DNA of 64,000 bases from an uncultured Alphaproteobacteria bacterium (GCA_934270475.1 CAKQPS010000003.1:162330-226329), one strand, 5' to 3'. Counted from the first letter of the stretch, positions 8,699 through 17,817 are shown. The notes: generated by a model from the letters alone, not told the origin. Numbers and translations: made by a program.

Positions 8699-9040
8699 AT
8701 GGAAAAATTCTTAATTCACACGCCATGTGCATTGCTTTTGTTTGATGAGCAAAAGTGTGCATTGTCGGCGGTATCGACTTTTGATGCGGAAGTCCGCAAA
8801 AAAGTTCAGGCAGTTGTTTGCGATGGCTTTGTCTTTGCCTTAAACAGGTTTGGCAACCGGCTATTGACTGAGTTGTCTTTAGACGAGGCTTGTTTGAAAG
8901 CCATTGCCCCCAAGGACATGGCGCAGGCTGAAAAAGCCAAAAACAACAGCCTGCTGAAAAAAACGATTGCAATGCTGCGCTCTCATTGCGAGATTGATGA
9001 CGGCGTAGTGATGTCACCTCTGCTCATTTGGCAGAAATAA
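8699..9040 (+). CDS. Orphan small protein of unknown function (113 aa)
   Basis: I do not recognise it. It is a soluble small protein with four cysteines and a Lys-rich helix in the C-terminal third (MAQAEKAKNNSLLKKT), without signal peptide or membrane segment. There is no Shine-Dalgarno before the ATG; the upstream bases are T-rich (TTTTTTTATTTTT). An AGTTGTTTAATC stretch about 30 bp upstream resembles AGTTGTCTAATC at the same distance before the orphan gene at 13890. It stands alone between two terminators (8597-8630 and 9044-9085), like the previous gene. Confidence 0.65.
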   Translation: MEKFLIHTPCALLLFDEQKCALSAVSTFDAEVRKKVQAVVCDGFVFALNRFGNRLLTELSLDEACLKAIAPKDMAQAEKAKNNSLLKKTIAMLRSHCEIDDGVVMSPLLIWQK

Positions 9041-9043
9041 CCG

Positions 9044-9085
9044 AAAAATCCCCTTAAAAATCAGTTGTTTTTAAGGGGATTTTTG
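9044..9085 (+). terminator. Rho-independent terminator
   Basis: A near-perfect hairpin AAAAATCCCCTTAAAAA / TTTTTAAGGGGATTTTT with a 7-nt loop, 4 bp after the orphan gene stop. It insulates that gene from the rsmB-like gene 35 bp further on. Confidence 0.88.
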
Positions 9086-9118
9086 TATATAGTGCTTGAA
9101 CAGATAAGGAGAAAACAA

Positions 9119-10330
9119 ATGCAGCTCAGTGCCAAATATCAAGCCGTTTTAGAAGTTATTACGCAGATTTTTCAAGACAAATATCCTGCTGATAACATTT
9201 TGAAAGAATATCTGCGCAATCGTAAATATATTGGTTCCAAAGACCGGAAGTTTATCACCAACACGGTGTGGGATATTATTCGTCATCGCAGCCGTTTGGA
9301 GTTTGACTGTGAAAGCACAGAGCCTCGTTTGCTGCTGCTTGCTTATTTAAAAGACGAGGATTTTGATGTGATTGCCTCCGGTTCGGAATATGGCTTGAAA
9401 CCGCTGACTAAAGACGAAAAATATAAATTGGCGCATTTAAGAGAAGATGTCTATCCGGAATATGTTGAAAAAGAATGTCCGCAGTGGCTCTATGAAAAAA
9501 TCGGTGATGCGGCATTGGCGGCAAGCTTGAATACCACTGCGCCGGCAGATGTGCGCGCTAATTTCATCAGTCGGGAAGAGGCTAAAAATAAGCTGCAGAA
9601 AGAGGGGCTTTTCTTTTCATTTACGCCGTATTCGCCTTATGGTCTGCGTTCGGCGGAAAGAGTGAATCTGCAAAATTGCGTGGCGTATCAAAACGGCGAT
9701 ATTGAAGTGCAGGACGAAGCATCGCAACTGGGAGCGATTCTCTGTGATGTGCGCAGCAATCACCATATTATTGACTATTGCTGCGGCGGAGGCGGAAAAA
9801 GCCTGCTGCTGGGTGCAATTCTGCATAACGACGGCTTGATTTATGCGCATGACAAAAACTTTAACCGTATGGACGGCTTAAAGGCAAGAGCCGATCGTTT
9901 GGGCATTAAAAATATTAAAATAATCCGTGAAATCGCTGCTGGAGATAAATTTGACCGCTTTATTGTTGATGCGCCGTGTTCGGGCAGCGGTACATGGCGG
10001 CGCTCGCCTGATGCAAAATACCGCTTGACCGCGAACCATCTGAAAACAATTGAAAAAGCGCAAGCCGAGATTTTGGATATTGCCGCAAAACATATTGCCG
10101 ATAATGGTCGGATTATTTATATGACCTGCTCCGTTTTGCCGGAAGAAAATGAGCGGCAGATAGAAAAGTTTTTGCAAAATCATTCGGATTTTTCAACAGT
10201 GAATATGAAAAATTTGTGGGAGCGGAAACTGGAGCAAAATTATCCGTTTGCTGAAACCCGCTGGCTGAAATGCTCGCCTATTTTAACCGGTACGGACGGT
10301 TTCTTTGTCTGTGCTTTGCAAAAGAAATAA
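9119..10330 (+). CDS. RsmB-like rRNA/tRNA cytosine-C5 methyltransferase
   Basis: SAM-dependent m5C methyltransferase of the RsmB/NOL1/NOP2/Sun family, acting on RNA in the cytoplasm. The N-terminal third is helical, like the NusB-type domain of RsmB. Motifs then follow: a SAM-binding glycine loop (DYCCGGGGKSL), motif IV DAPCSGSG with one conserved Cys, and motif VI MTCSVLPEENE with the catalytic Cys. The true start is the ATG at 9119, behind AAGGAG at 9106; an upstream in-frame start at 9065 lies inside the preceding terminator. The 403-residue length fits RsmB (16S C967). The exact target base is inferred only. Confidence 0.9.
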   Translation: MQLSAKYQAVLEVITQIFQDKYPADNILKEYLRNRKYIGSKDRKFITNTVWDIIRHRSRLEFDCESTEPRLLLLAYLKDEDFDVIASGSEYGLKPLTKDEKYKLAHLREDVYPEYVEKECPQWLYEKIGDAALAASLNTTAPADVRANFISREEAKNKLQKEGLFFSFTPYSPYGLRSAERVNLQNCVAYQNGDIEVQDEASQLGAILCDVRSNHHIIDYCCGGGGKSLLLGAILHNDGLIYAHDKNFNRMDGLKARADRLGIKNIKIIREIAAGDKFDRFIVDAPCSGSGTWRRSPDAKYRLTANHLKTIEKAQAEILDIAAKHIADNGRIIYMTCSVLPEENERQIEKFLQNHSDFSTVNMKNLWERKLEQNYPFAETRWLKCSPILTGTDGFFVCALQKK

Positions 10331-10420
10331 ACTGTAACGTTTTGTGTGTTGCAATCTGCCGCCGCTAAGTCTAGTCTTGCGGTTAACAGATATTTTAAAT
10401 TTTTTAAGAGGATTAAAAAT

Positions 10421-11218
10421 ATGGCTAAAATTCATGCTACTGCTGTTGTTGAAGACGGCGCGCAAATTGCAGACAGCGCAGAAATCGGACCATTCTGCTG
10501 GGTAAGTTCCCAAGCTAAAATCGGCGAAAACGTACGTTTGCTGGGGCAAGTTACCATTTATGGCGATACCACAATCGGCGAAGGGACTGTTGTTTTCCCT
10601 GGTGCCAGACTGGGTTGCGGACCGCAGGATCACGGCAATGAATTTCAGCCGGGGGCGCGCCTGATTATCGGCAAGCGCAATGTAATCCGTGAAAACGTGA
10701 CAATGCACGCCGGAACTCCGAAAGAACATCTGACAACCGTTGTCGGTGATGATGGTATGTTTATGATTAACTCGCACGTTGCGCATGACTGCGTGGTCGG
10801 CAACAATGTAATTATGACCAACAATGCCGTAATCGGTGGACACGTTCATTTGGGCGACGGCGTGATTTTGGGCGGCAATTGCGCTGTGCACCAGTTTGTA
10901 CATATTGGGCGCAAAGCTATGGTCGGCGGCGTTTCAGGCATTGCCCGCGACATTATTCCGTTTGGTATTGCCAATGGTATGCCGGCGCACCTGCGCGGTT
11001 TGAATGTTATCGGTTTGAAACGCAGCGGTTTGGAAGAAAGTGTTATCAAATCTTGCACCCGTGCCTTTATGTTTATTTTTAAGGGTTCTAACGGCACTTT
11101 TGAAGAACGTGTCGCGCAGGCTGCGGAAAAATATAAAGACAATAAAATGGTTATGGAACAAATCAAATTTATCCAAGAGTCTTTGGCTGGCAAGCGTAAT
11201 TTGACAATTGCCGACTGA
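10421..11218 (+). CDS. lpxA: UDP-N-acetylglucosamine O-acyltransferase
   Basis: First enzyme of lipid A synthesis: it transfers a hydroxyacyl chain from ACP to UDP-GlcNAc in the cytoplasm. The N-terminal two thirds are left-handed beta-helix hexapeptide repeats (for example ATIxxxAxIG-like units). The catalytic His lies in the segment SHVAHDC, and HQFVHIG and the GLKR signature after the helix are conserved. The ATG at 10421 follows AAGAGGAT; the ORF extends upstream but without support. Length is 265, against 262 in E. coli. It is unusual in standing alone, away from lpxD, fabZ and lpxB. Confidence 0.95.
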   Translation: MAKIHATAVVEDGAQIADSAEIGPFCWVSSQAKIGENVRLLGQVTIYGDTTIGEGTVVFPGARLGCGPQDHGNEFQPGARLIIGKRNVIRENVTMHAGTPKEHLTTVVGDDGMFMINSHVAHDCVVGNNVIMTNNAVIGGHVHLGDGVILGGNCAVHQFVHIGRKAMVGGVSGIARDIIPFGIANGMPAHLRGLNVIGLKRSGLEESVIKSCTRAFMFIFKGSNGTFEERVAQAAEKYKDNKMVMEQIKFIQESLAGKRNLTIAD

Positions 11219-11246
11219 TAACATCAGTTAAATTCAAATTTTTTTA

Positions 11247-11276
11247 GAGCTTCTTTATATAAGAGGCTCCTTTTTT
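11247..11276 (+). terminator. Rho-independent terminator after lpxA
   Basis: Stem GAGCTTCTT / AAGAGGCTC with a 5-nt loop, followed by TTTTTT, 30 bp after the lpxA stop. Confidence 0.8.
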
Positions 11277-11320
11277 GTATAATAATTTTACAAATAAACA
11301 AAATTTGACAAATTTTTTTG

Positions 11321-11349
11321 TTGCACAGTTTGAAAAAATATGGTTTAAT
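11321..11349 (+). promoter_or_regulatory. Sigma-70-like promoter
   Basis: TTGCAC, a 17-bp spacer and TTTAAT, ending 35 bp before the chosen ATG at 11384. A TTGACA at 11305 lies just upstream but has no good -10 partner. Confidence 0.45.
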
Positions 11350-11383
11350 AAGGCAAAATAATTTATTAGCAAGGATGATGCCC

Positions 11384-12802
11384 ATGTCTGAAGATTTGAA
11401 TAATGCAACCGAACAAAATGCTGAAGAGCAGCAAGAGCAAAACAACGAACAGCCTCAGCCGAATGTTGCTCAAAACATAAACGAAATCGAGCCTTTGGAT
11501 GAAGATGTGTTTCGTGAAAAGCTGCTGCAGGATTTATTTACTAAGCCTGAAAACAGTCCTGAAAAAATATGGCTTGATGACGAGGTTAGAGAGTGGTTTG
11601 AAAGTCAAGGCACTCCGCTGAATGACAACTCTCTTGATATGGAAGTTGATATTCACAGCGAAATGGGTGAAAAAATCTATCAGGATTATTTGGATACTAT
11701 TTGCTATAAGGTCAAAACAGATACTTTTTCTTTGAATGCCGATAAGGTCAACAGTGCGTTTGAAACTATGTATGATTTTGCGGCTGTGCGGTTTGCAAAT
11801 GAACTCAGCATCGGTAAAATGGATAAAGTGATAAAAGCTCGTTTCGAGACAATACCGCAGCTGGACGAAGCCTATTTTGTGGCAACAATCGGGCGAGATT
11901 TATACGGAATGATGAATAGCAATGAGGTGAAAACTTCTCAGATAGAAGTGGAAAATAAAATCCAAACTTTGGAGGATTTGCATGACGTCAATGTTATCGA
12001 CAACGAGCAAATGGCGCTGGGCTATCATAATATTGCAATTGTGCTGGAACGTATGTCCCGTAACAAAAGCGAAGGTTCCGGTACCAATAAAGAGCGTTTG
12101 GCGTCGTATGACTATATGAGCAAGGCTTTGCGCTTAACCGCCGACCCACAGCTGATTAAAACCTGTTACGAATATTTACCGAATACGCAGGGCAATAAGA
12201 TGCTGTATGTTCGTGAAGCGTGCGACAGAGCTTTGGTGGCAAATGACTGCGATAAAACAGCTTTGTATAAAATTCACACCATTTACAGCAAAACTTTGGA
12301 AATTGAAAATAACACCTCGCACTTTACCCTTGTGTCAGATGAAAACTATGCCGAGGCAATGTATCATTATCAAGAAGCTTTTGCAAATGCCAACACTAAG
12401 GAACGCCAAGCAAAAGTGCTGCGCAATATGGCAAAATTGCAAAAGAACGCCGATAAGGCGGCATCGTATGTCACCCGTGCCGAACTGGCAGAGCATTATT
12501 TAACCGGCAAAGCTAAAGTTCGCGAATTGCTGCGTTTGGCGTCAGATGTTTCTAAGCCTGAAACTAAACAGGCTTTGTACGAAAGCGCCGCAAATGAGCT
12601 TATTGACAGTGCGGAAATTAAAAACGGCGAAAAATCTTTGCTATTGTCCAATGTAATTCATCATTTGCGCCCGCTCTACGGCAACAATAAAACCAAACTG
12701 GATAATTTGGATAAATTAGAAAAACAATATTGCACCAAGCCTAAAAATAAAGAATTTTCATTGCTGCGTGCGTCATCAAAAGGAAATGATTATTTTAACT
12801 AA
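11384..12802 (+). CDS. Uncharacterised alpha-helical cytoplasmic protein (472 aa)
   Basis: I do not recognise a catalytic family. The first 45 residues are Glu/Gln/Asn-rich and probably disordered. The rest is acidic and largely helical, with repeated ~34-residue helix pairs (for example ALGYHNIAIVLERM, AEAMYHYQEAFANAN, RQAKVLRNMAKLQKN) that look like TPR units. There is no signal peptide or membrane segment. A start at 11384 places AAGGA (11371-11375) at good distance; ATGs at 11375 and 11378 are alternatives. The gene is a single unit with its own promoter and terminator. A scaffold role is possible but not shown. Confidence 0.75.
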   Translation: MSEDLNNATEQNAEEQQEQNNEQPQPNVAQNINEIEPLDEDVFREKLLQDLFTKPENSPEKIWLDDEVREWFESQGTPLNDNSLDMEVDIHSEMGEKIYQDYLDTICYKVKTDTFSLNADKVNSAFETMYDFAAVRFANELSIGKMDKVIKARFETIPQLDEAYFVATIGRDLYGMMNSNEVKTSQIEVENKIQTLEDLHDVNVIDNEQMALGYHNIAIVLERMSRNKSEGSGTNKERLASYDYMSKALRLTADPQLIKTCYEYLPNTQGNKMLYVREACDRALVANDCDKTALYKIHTIYSKTLEIENNTSHFTLVSDENYAEAMYHYQEAFANANTKERQAKVLRNMAKLQKNADKAASYVTRAELAEHYLTGKAKVRELLRLASDVSKPETKQALYESAANELIDSAEIKNGEKSLLLSNVIHHLRPLYGNNKTKLDNLDKLEKQYCTKPKNKEFSLLRASSKGNDYFN

Positions 12803-12819
12803 ATAAATCTCAACTAGAA

Positions 12820-12858
12820 AAATAAACCGAAACTGCTGAAGTTCTGGTTTATTTTTTT
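12820..12858 (+). terminator. Rho-independent terminator
   Basis: AATAAACC...AACT pairs with AGTT...GGTTTATT and runs into TTTTTTT. It lies between the convergent genes ending at 12802 (+) and 12877 (-), and the A-rich left arm could also serve the minus strand. Confidence 0.8.
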
Positions 12859-12876
12859 GTTGGTTGAAATGGCTTA

Positions 12877-13626
12877 TTACAAGGTGTTGCTTTTAGTAAG
12901 TTTTAAGGCGCTATGCATAACTTTAGGTCGAGTTGGCGCCGGTGCGGCGGTTGATGTTTGTTCCGGTTGCTGATGTTGAATTTTAGCCCGCAATTCGGCT
13001 AGTTTTTCATCTACTTTGACAGCGCCGGATTTGCCTTCAAGTTTCATTCTGGCGATTTCTTTTTCTTTCATTTCTTTATGAAACGCCGTAGGTTTGCCGT
13101 TAAACATAATATTGTGCATATAGTCTGTTTTTGCGTCAAACCAAAATTTATTCAATTTTCCTTCATAAATAGTCGTGTCTGGCGATATTTTGTTGCCTTT
13201 TTTATCATAAAAGGCAACAAATCTTGATATACTGTCGTTTGTGCTTTTTTGAACCCATTTCCCATGGATTTTTCCTTTGCGGTACCAGCCGTAAGAAACT
13301 GTTTTGCCGTCATCGGAATAACGCAGGCAAGGACCGTCCAAACGTCCGTTCTTATCAACGACACTGCGGCTCATCAGCTTGGTTTTTGCCGAATCATAAT
13401 AGTTTTCCTGCAGCCGATGTCCGTCATTGTTGCAAGATTTCAGATAGCGTTCAAAAGCATTTAGATTTTGTTTTTTGGGCGCGGTGATTTGCGCTTTTTC
13501 AGTATCGGGCAAGGCTGAATGTAAAAACATATACACGTTAATAAAGCGTTTTCTCAGCCCAAAGCTGCTGTCTCTATAAAATCGTGCCGGAGTTTTTGCT
13601 TGCAATGCGCTGTTTTCAGAAAACAT
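12877..13626 (-). CDS. MORN-like repeat protein, function unknown (249 aa)
   Basis: The central part has a MORN_2/YwqK-type repeat: NGRLDGPCLRYSDDGK followed by GWYRKGKIHGKW, where short G-rich beta-hairpins alternate with YxxDGK turns. The first 60 residues are basic, and the C-terminal 60 (EKEIARMKLEGKSG..., then Gln/Pro/Thr/Ala-rich) form a probable helix plus a disordered tail. No signal peptide is seen. The ATG at 13626 has GGAGGG about 5 bp upstream; the open frame continues to 13743 without support. YwqK-like proteins are sometimes labelled antitoxins, but no partner is adjacent, so I do not claim that role. Confidence 0.75.
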   Translation of the reverse strand: MFSENSALQAKTPARFYRDSSFGLRKRFINVYMFLHSALPDTEKAQITAPKKQNLNAFERYLKSCNNDGHRLQENYYDSAKTKLMSRSVVDKNGRLDGPCLRYSDDGKTVSYGWYRKGKIHGKWVQKSTNDSISRFVAFYDKKGNKISPDTTIYEGKLNKFWFDAKTDYMHNIMFNGKPTAFHKEMKEKEIARMKLEGKSGAVKVDEKLAELRAKIQHQQPEQTSTAAPAPTRPKVMHSALKLTKSNTL

Positions 13627-13889
13627 TTGTCCCTCCACGCTAGAGTATTTATATAAATATAGTATAGCAATTTTGTACAAAATAACAAGATTTTTTTGAG
13701 ATTTTTGGGTGATTTTATAAATATTCCTTGCAAATAGCCGCAAAACGGAATAAAATAAAATTGCATATAATAAGTATTGTGGATGTGATTGTGAAAATTT
13801 CAGTTTTTTTCATGCTCTTTTTTTTGAAGAGAAAATATCCGCAGACTTTATTGTTTTTTCGAGTTGTCTAATCATTAAAAATTACAGGT

Positions 13890-14240
13890 ATGAAAAAGAC
13901 TTTGTTCAGTGTTATAGTGCTCGTTGCTGCGTTTGTTACAATTATGTTGGTGGGTGCTAAGTCTAACAACGTTGTTGTGAATTTGGATAGCGGAGATGGT
14001 ATTCAGTACATGCTTTACGCCGCTTTGTCGGTTGGCTGTGCTTTGTGTGCCTCTGCTTATTTCAAAACAAACCGCAAAAAGTGCGCAATACTTGCGTTGC
14101 TTGCCGCACTGATTCCTGCTCTTGCCGGAGTAACAACATTTATTGTTGCCGGTTTGTTCAGCGGAATCATCGCTGTGGCTACAGATGCAAGCGTTACGGA
14201 GTGGTTCAAGAACTTGTCTGCTCCCGAAACTGAGGAATAA
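13890..14240 (+). CDS. Orphan small membrane protein (116 aa)
   Basis: A small integral membrane protein with three likely transmembrane helices: residues 3-22 (LFSVIVLVAAFVTIMLV), about 43-60 (MLYAALSVGCALCASAYF), and about 68-100 (a long Ala/Gly/Ile-rich stretch that could be one or two helices). The last 15 residues are polar and acidic. I do not recognise the family. The ATG follows ACAGGT, not a proper Shine-Dalgarno. Together with the strong terminator 5 bp after the stop, this makes it resemble the other isolated orphan genes at 8124, 8699, 17984 and 22623. Confidence 0.65.
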   Translation: MKKTLFSVIVLVAAFVTIMLVGAKSNNVVVNLDSGDGIQYMLYAALSVGCALCASAYFKTNRKKCAILALLAALIPALAGVTTFIVAGLFSGIIAVATDASVTEWFKNLSAPETEE

Positions 14241-14245
14241 CACGA

Positions 14246-14284
14246 AAACACCGTTATCTTGTATAGAGATAACGGTGTTTTTTT
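14246..14284 (+). terminator. Rho-independent terminator
   Basis: A 13-bp stem AACACCGTTATCT / AGATAACGGTGTT with a short loop, followed by TTTT, directly after the orphan membrane protein gene. Confidence 0.88.
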
Positions 14285-14380
14285 GTACGGCTATGTGCAT
14301 AACCTGCCGTAAATTTTTGAAAAATACAGTGTTTATTGTATAATACAGCAAATTTAAATTGTACTGTACAGGTGAAGAGT

Positions 14381-15532
14381 ATGGAAAATCAAGAGAATAA
14401 AAAAATTGTTGTGCTGCAGGTTTTGCCTGAATTGGGGCAGGGCGGAGTAGAGCTCGGCACCATTGAAATTGCTTCAGAGCTGCAAAAACGCGGTATTGAA
14501 AACTATGTCGCCTCAGAAGGTGGACGTATGGAATATAATTTGGAACGTATCAAAGTTAAGCATTTTACGTTGCCGCTGAAAACTAAAAATATATTTAAAA
14601 TGTATCTGAATTCGCTGCGTTTGGCGCGGATTATCAAAAAATACGGCATTACCATTGTGCATGCCCGTTCGCGCGCTCCGGCTTGGAGTGCTTATTGGGC
14701 GGCAAAACGCTGCGGCGTGCATTTTGTAACCACCTTTCACGGCACCTATGGCTTGGGTCCGTGGGGTATTAAGAAATTTTACAACAAAATAATGACTTAC
14801 GGCGAACAGGTGATTGCTATTTCCAACCACATCAAGCAGCATATTTTGAAAAATTATAAAACGGATGAAAGCAAGATTCGCTTGATTCACCGCTGCGTGA
14901 ATATGGAAAATTTCAATGTGGAAACCACTTCCGCCGAACGAATGATTAAGTATTTGGAAGATAATCATATTCCGGAAGATAAGCCGATTGTTACATTGAT
15001 TGGTCGTCTGACAAATTGGAAAGGGCAAAAACTGCTGATTGAAGCCTTGCATCTGATTGATGATGAAGATTTTTTCTGCGTGATAATCGGCGACGACCAA
15101 GGACGCAAAAAATATTCGGCGGAATTGCGCAAAATGATTGACAACTATAATATGACAGACCGCTTCTTATTTATCCGCAATGTCAAGGATATTCCGGCGG
15201 CAATGATGGTTTCGGACGTTGTGCTTTCAACCTCTATTGAGCCGGAGGCTTTCGGTCGCATTGCGATTGAAGGGCAGGCTATGGGCAGAGTCGTAGTTGC
15301 TTCCAATATCGGCGGTTCGGTAGAAACCGTGATAGACGGCGTGACCGGCAGGCTTTATGAAAGCACCAGCGCTAAGGCTTTGGCAGAGGCTATTAAATGG
15401 GCTTTGCATCTTTCGACCGAAGAAAGAGAAAAAATCGGCGCTGCCGGTATAAAAAATGTAAAAGAACATTTTACAAAACAAATTATGTGTGATAAAACGA
15501 TTGAGGTTTATAAAGAATTGATAAACTTATAG
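14381..15532 (+). CDS. Glycosyltransferase family 4 (GT-B fold)
   Basis: Cytoplasmic or membrane-associated sugar transferase that uses nucleotide sugars, probably in LPS or capsule assembly. The N-terminal half has the GGVELGT glycine-rich loop and HARSRAPAW. The C-terminal half has LIGRLTNWKGQ, VIIGDDQG and the EPEAFGRIAIE segment, whose two Glu residues form the E-x7-E motif that contacts the donor. Length of 383 is typical. The ATG at 14381 follows GGTGAAGAG. It is 31 bp upstream of thrS and may be co-transcribed. Donor and acceptor sugars cannot be inferred. Confidence 0.88.
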   Translation: MENQENKKIVVLQVLPELGQGGVELGTIEIASELQKRGIENYVASEGGRMEYNLERIKVKHFTLPLKTKNIFKMYLNSLRLARIIKKYGITIVHARSRAPAWSAYWAAKRCGVHFVTTFHGTYGLGPWGIKKFYNKIMTYGEQVIAISNHIKQHILKNYKTDESKIRLIHRCVNMENFNVETTSAERMIKYLEDNHIPEDKPIVTLIGRLTNWKGQKLLIEALHLIDDEDFFCVIIGDDQGRKKYSAELRKMIDNYNMTDRFLFIRNVKDIPAAMMVSDVVLSTSIEPEAFGRIAIEGQAMGRVVVASNIGGSVETVIDGVTGRLYESTSAKALAEAIKWALHLSTEEREKIGAAGIKNVKEHFTKQIMCDKTIEVYKELINL

Positions 15533-15563
15533 TGAACTTTTTAATAGTGAAAAGGTAGATAAA

Positions 15564-17495
15564 ATGGTTAAAATTAAATTGCCTGATGGCAGTATATTAG
15601 ATGAAAAAGACGGCGTTTCCGGCTTGGAAATCGCCAATAAAATCAGTACAAGTTTGGGAAAAGCCGCTTTGGCTGTTTCCGTTAATGACAAATTACAGGA
15701 CTTAACCGCTCCGATAACCACCGATTCTACAGTCACTATTATCACCGCCAAAGACAAAGACGGTTTACAAATTTTGCGTCACTCTTGTTCTCACGTTATG
15801 GCTCAAGCTGTTAAAGAATTGTGGCCTGATGCTCAAGTAACAATCGGTCCGGCTATTGAAAACGGTTTTTATTATGATTTTTCGTGCAAAGAAAACTTTA
15901 CAACGGAAGATTTTGCTAAAATAGAAGCTAAAATGCACGAAATTGTTAAACGTGATGAAAAAATTGAACGTATTGTAATGTCGCGTCAGGAAGCAATCGA
16001 GTTTTTCAAAAAGCTAGGTGAACATTATAAAGTGCAAATTATTGAAGATTTGCCTGAAGATGAAACAATTACTTTATATCGTCAAGGCAATTATACCGAT
16101 TTGTGCCGCGGTCCACACGTTCCGTCAACCGGTAAAATCGGCGACGCATTCAAAATTACTAAAGTTGCCGGTGCTTATTGGCGCGGTGATGCCAAAAATG
16201 AAATGCTGCAACGTTTGTATGCAACCGCATGGCCGACTAAAAAGGAATTGGACGCTTATTTAACTATGCTTGAAGAAGCCGCTAAGCGCGACCATCGTAA
16301 AATCGGTAAGGAAATGGATTTGTTCCATTTTGAACCGGAATATGCTCCGGGCGCTGTTTTTTGGCATGACAAAGGATATAGAGTATATCGCAAGCTGATT
16401 GAATATATGCGCAACCGCCAAGAGCATAACGGTTATGAAGAGATTTCTACACCGCGTATTATGGATAAATGCTTGTGGGTTACCTCCGGTCACTGGGATA
16501 AATATGGTGCGCATAACTATTCCGGCAAAACCGAAGACGGCAAAGAATTTTGCGTTAAACCAATGAACTGCCCTGGCGGATTGCTGGTTTATAAACAAGG
16601 CGTTAAGTCTTATCGTGATTTGCCGCTGCGTATGGCTGAATTTGGTAAGGTAAACCGTTATGAGGCTTCGGGCTCTTTGATGGGCTTGATGCGTGTGCGT
16701 GAATTTACGCAAGATGATGCGCACATTTTCTGCACTCCGGAACAAATGGAAGATGAGTGCATTCGTACGATGAAACTGATTTTTGATATTTATAAAGACT
16801 TTGGCTTTGATAACATCAAAATTTATTTGTCGACTCGTCCGGACAGCATTTATCGTATCGGTTCTGATGAAATTTGGGATTTGTGCGAAAATTCTTTGGC
16901 ACACGCTTTGGAAAAACACGGCTATAAATATGAAATCAACGCAGGCGAGGGTGCTTTCTACGGACCTAAATTGGAATTTATTTTGCGTGACGCTATTGGT
17001 CGTGAGTGGCAATGTGGTACAATTCAGGTTGATATGAACTTGCCTCAGCGCTTTGATATTTCGTATATCGGCGAAGACGGTGAAAAACATCAGCCGGTTA
17101 TGCTGCACCGCGCTTTGTTTGGCTCTATTGAACGTTTCTTGGGTATTTTGATTGAACATCACGCCGGTAAACTGCCTTTGTGGCTGTCACCTGAACAAGT
17201 TGTGGTTGCTCCGATTGTCAGCGAATTTGACGACTATGCAAAAGAGGTTGCCGCTGCTTTGACTAAGGCTGGTTTGACAGCTGAAACAGATTTGCGTAAC
17301 GAAAAAATCAACTACAAAGTTCGTGAACATTCTTTGGCAAAAATTCCGGTGATTGCTGTCGTCGGCGCTAAAGAAAAAGAAAACCGCACGGTGACAGTCC
17401 GCCGCTTGGGTTCTGAAAAACAAGAAGTTATGGCTTTGGACGACTTTGTAGCTATGCTGCAAAAAGAAGCTGAAATGCCTCACAGATTTGAATAG
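15564..17495 (+). CDS. thrS: Threonyl-tRNA synthetase
   Basis: Class II aminoacyl-tRNA synthetase that charges tRNA-Thr. All domains are present in 643 residues: an N-terminal TGS domain (residues 1-61, beginning MVKIKLPDGS), the editing/SAD domain with HSCSHVMAQ (the HxxxH motif) and RGPHVPSTG, the catalytic core with MNCPGG (zinc-ligand Cys), DDAHIFC (His ligand) and the motif 3 segment MLHRALFGSIERF, and a C-terminal anticodon-binding domain. An AAAGGTAG site precedes the ATG. A bidirectional terminator follows. In many Proteobacteria infC, rpmI and rplT follow thrS; here they do not. Confidence 0.98.
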   Translation: MVKIKLPDGSILDEKDGVSGLEIANKISTSLGKAALAVSVNDKLQDLTAPITTDSTVTIITAKDKDGLQILRHSCSHVMAQAVKELWPDAQVTIGPAIENGFYYDFSCKENFTTEDFAKIEAKMHEIVKRDEKIERIVMSRQEAIEFFKKLGEHYKVQIIEDLPEDETITLYRQGNYTDLCRGPHVPSTGKIGDAFKITKVAGAYWRGDAKNEMLQRLYATAWPTKKELDAYLTMLEEAAKRDHRKIGKEMDLFHFEPEYAPGAVFWHDKGYRVYRKLIEYMRNRQEHNGYEEISTPRIMDKCLWVTSGHWDKYGAHNYSGKTEDGKEFCVKPMNCPGGLLVYKQGVKSYRDLPLRMAEFGKVNRYEASGSLMGLMRVREFTQDDAHIFCTPEQMEDECIRTMKLIFDIYKDFGFDNIKIYLSTRPDSIYRIGSDEIWDLCENSLAHALEKHGYKYEINAGEGAFYGPKLEFILRDAIGREWQCGTIQVDMNLPQRFDISYIGEDGEKHQPVMLHRALFGSIERFLGILIEHHAGKLPLWLSPEQVVVAPIVSEFDDYAKEVAAALTKAGLTAETDLRNEKINYKVREHSLAKIPVIAVVGAKEKENRTVTVRRLGSEKQEVMALDDFVAMLQKEAEMPHRFE

Positions 17496-17514
17496 TCAAA
17501 GATTCAGATGCTAT

Positions 17515-17554
17515 AAAAAATATCTCCGGTTTTGTTAATCGGAGATATTTTTTT
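17515..17554 (+). terminator. Bidirectional terminator between thrS and a convergent small gene
   Basis: AAATATCTCCG / CGGAGATATTT hairpin with an 11-nt loop. It has an A-run before and a T-run after, so it can stop thrS from the left and the 77-residue minus-strand gene from the right. Confidence 0.85.
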
Positions 17555-17558
17555 GAAA

Positions 17559-17792
17559 TTACTTGTAATTCAGGCGGATATCTTTTTGCGACTGTCCGCA
17601 ATTGCGCCTTGAGTTGAATGATTTGCAGAGAAAATGAGAACACTTTTTGGCAAATTTTAAATCTGCCTGTGTATCGTTTACATCATAGCTCATTTCTCCT
17701 TCGACCTGTTCTACATAATGATTAACTACAACAGGCAAGCCTGCGCAATCAACTCCAATCACATAACCAATGGTTTTAACATTAACTTTCAT
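17559..17792 (-). CDS. Small cysteine-containing orphan protein (77 aa)
   Basis: I do not recognise it. The product begins MKVNVKTIGYVIGVDCAG and carries four cysteines, three of them in the basic C-terminal half (KKCSHFLCKSF, RRNCGQ), which could bind a metal. No signal peptide is seen. I start at the ATG at 17792 rather than at the upstream end of the frame (17912), because the 20-bp leader found before the gene at 8124 recurs exactly, 5 bp before this ATG. A minus-strand promoter-like pair (TTGAAA, 16 bp, TATTAT) lies about 60 bp upstream. It is divergent from the orphan gene at 17984. Confidence 0.6.
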   Translation of the reverse strand: MKVNVKTIGYVIGVDCAGLPVVVNHYVEQVEGEMSYDVNDTQADLKFAKKCSHFLCKSFNSRRNCGQSQKDIRLNYK

Positions 17793-17797
17793 AATAA

Positions 17798-17817
17798 TAA
17801 AAATTAAAATTATAACT
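17798..17817 (-). repeat. Shared orphan-gene leader, copy 2
   Basis: Exact reverse-strand copy of the 20-mer at 8099-8118, at the same 5-bp distance from the start codon. Confidence 0.6.

Noticed and set aside
12877..13626. MORN/YwqK protein as an antitoxin
   Set aside because: Databases often use that label, but no toxin-like gene is adjacent and the repeat itself does not show such a role.
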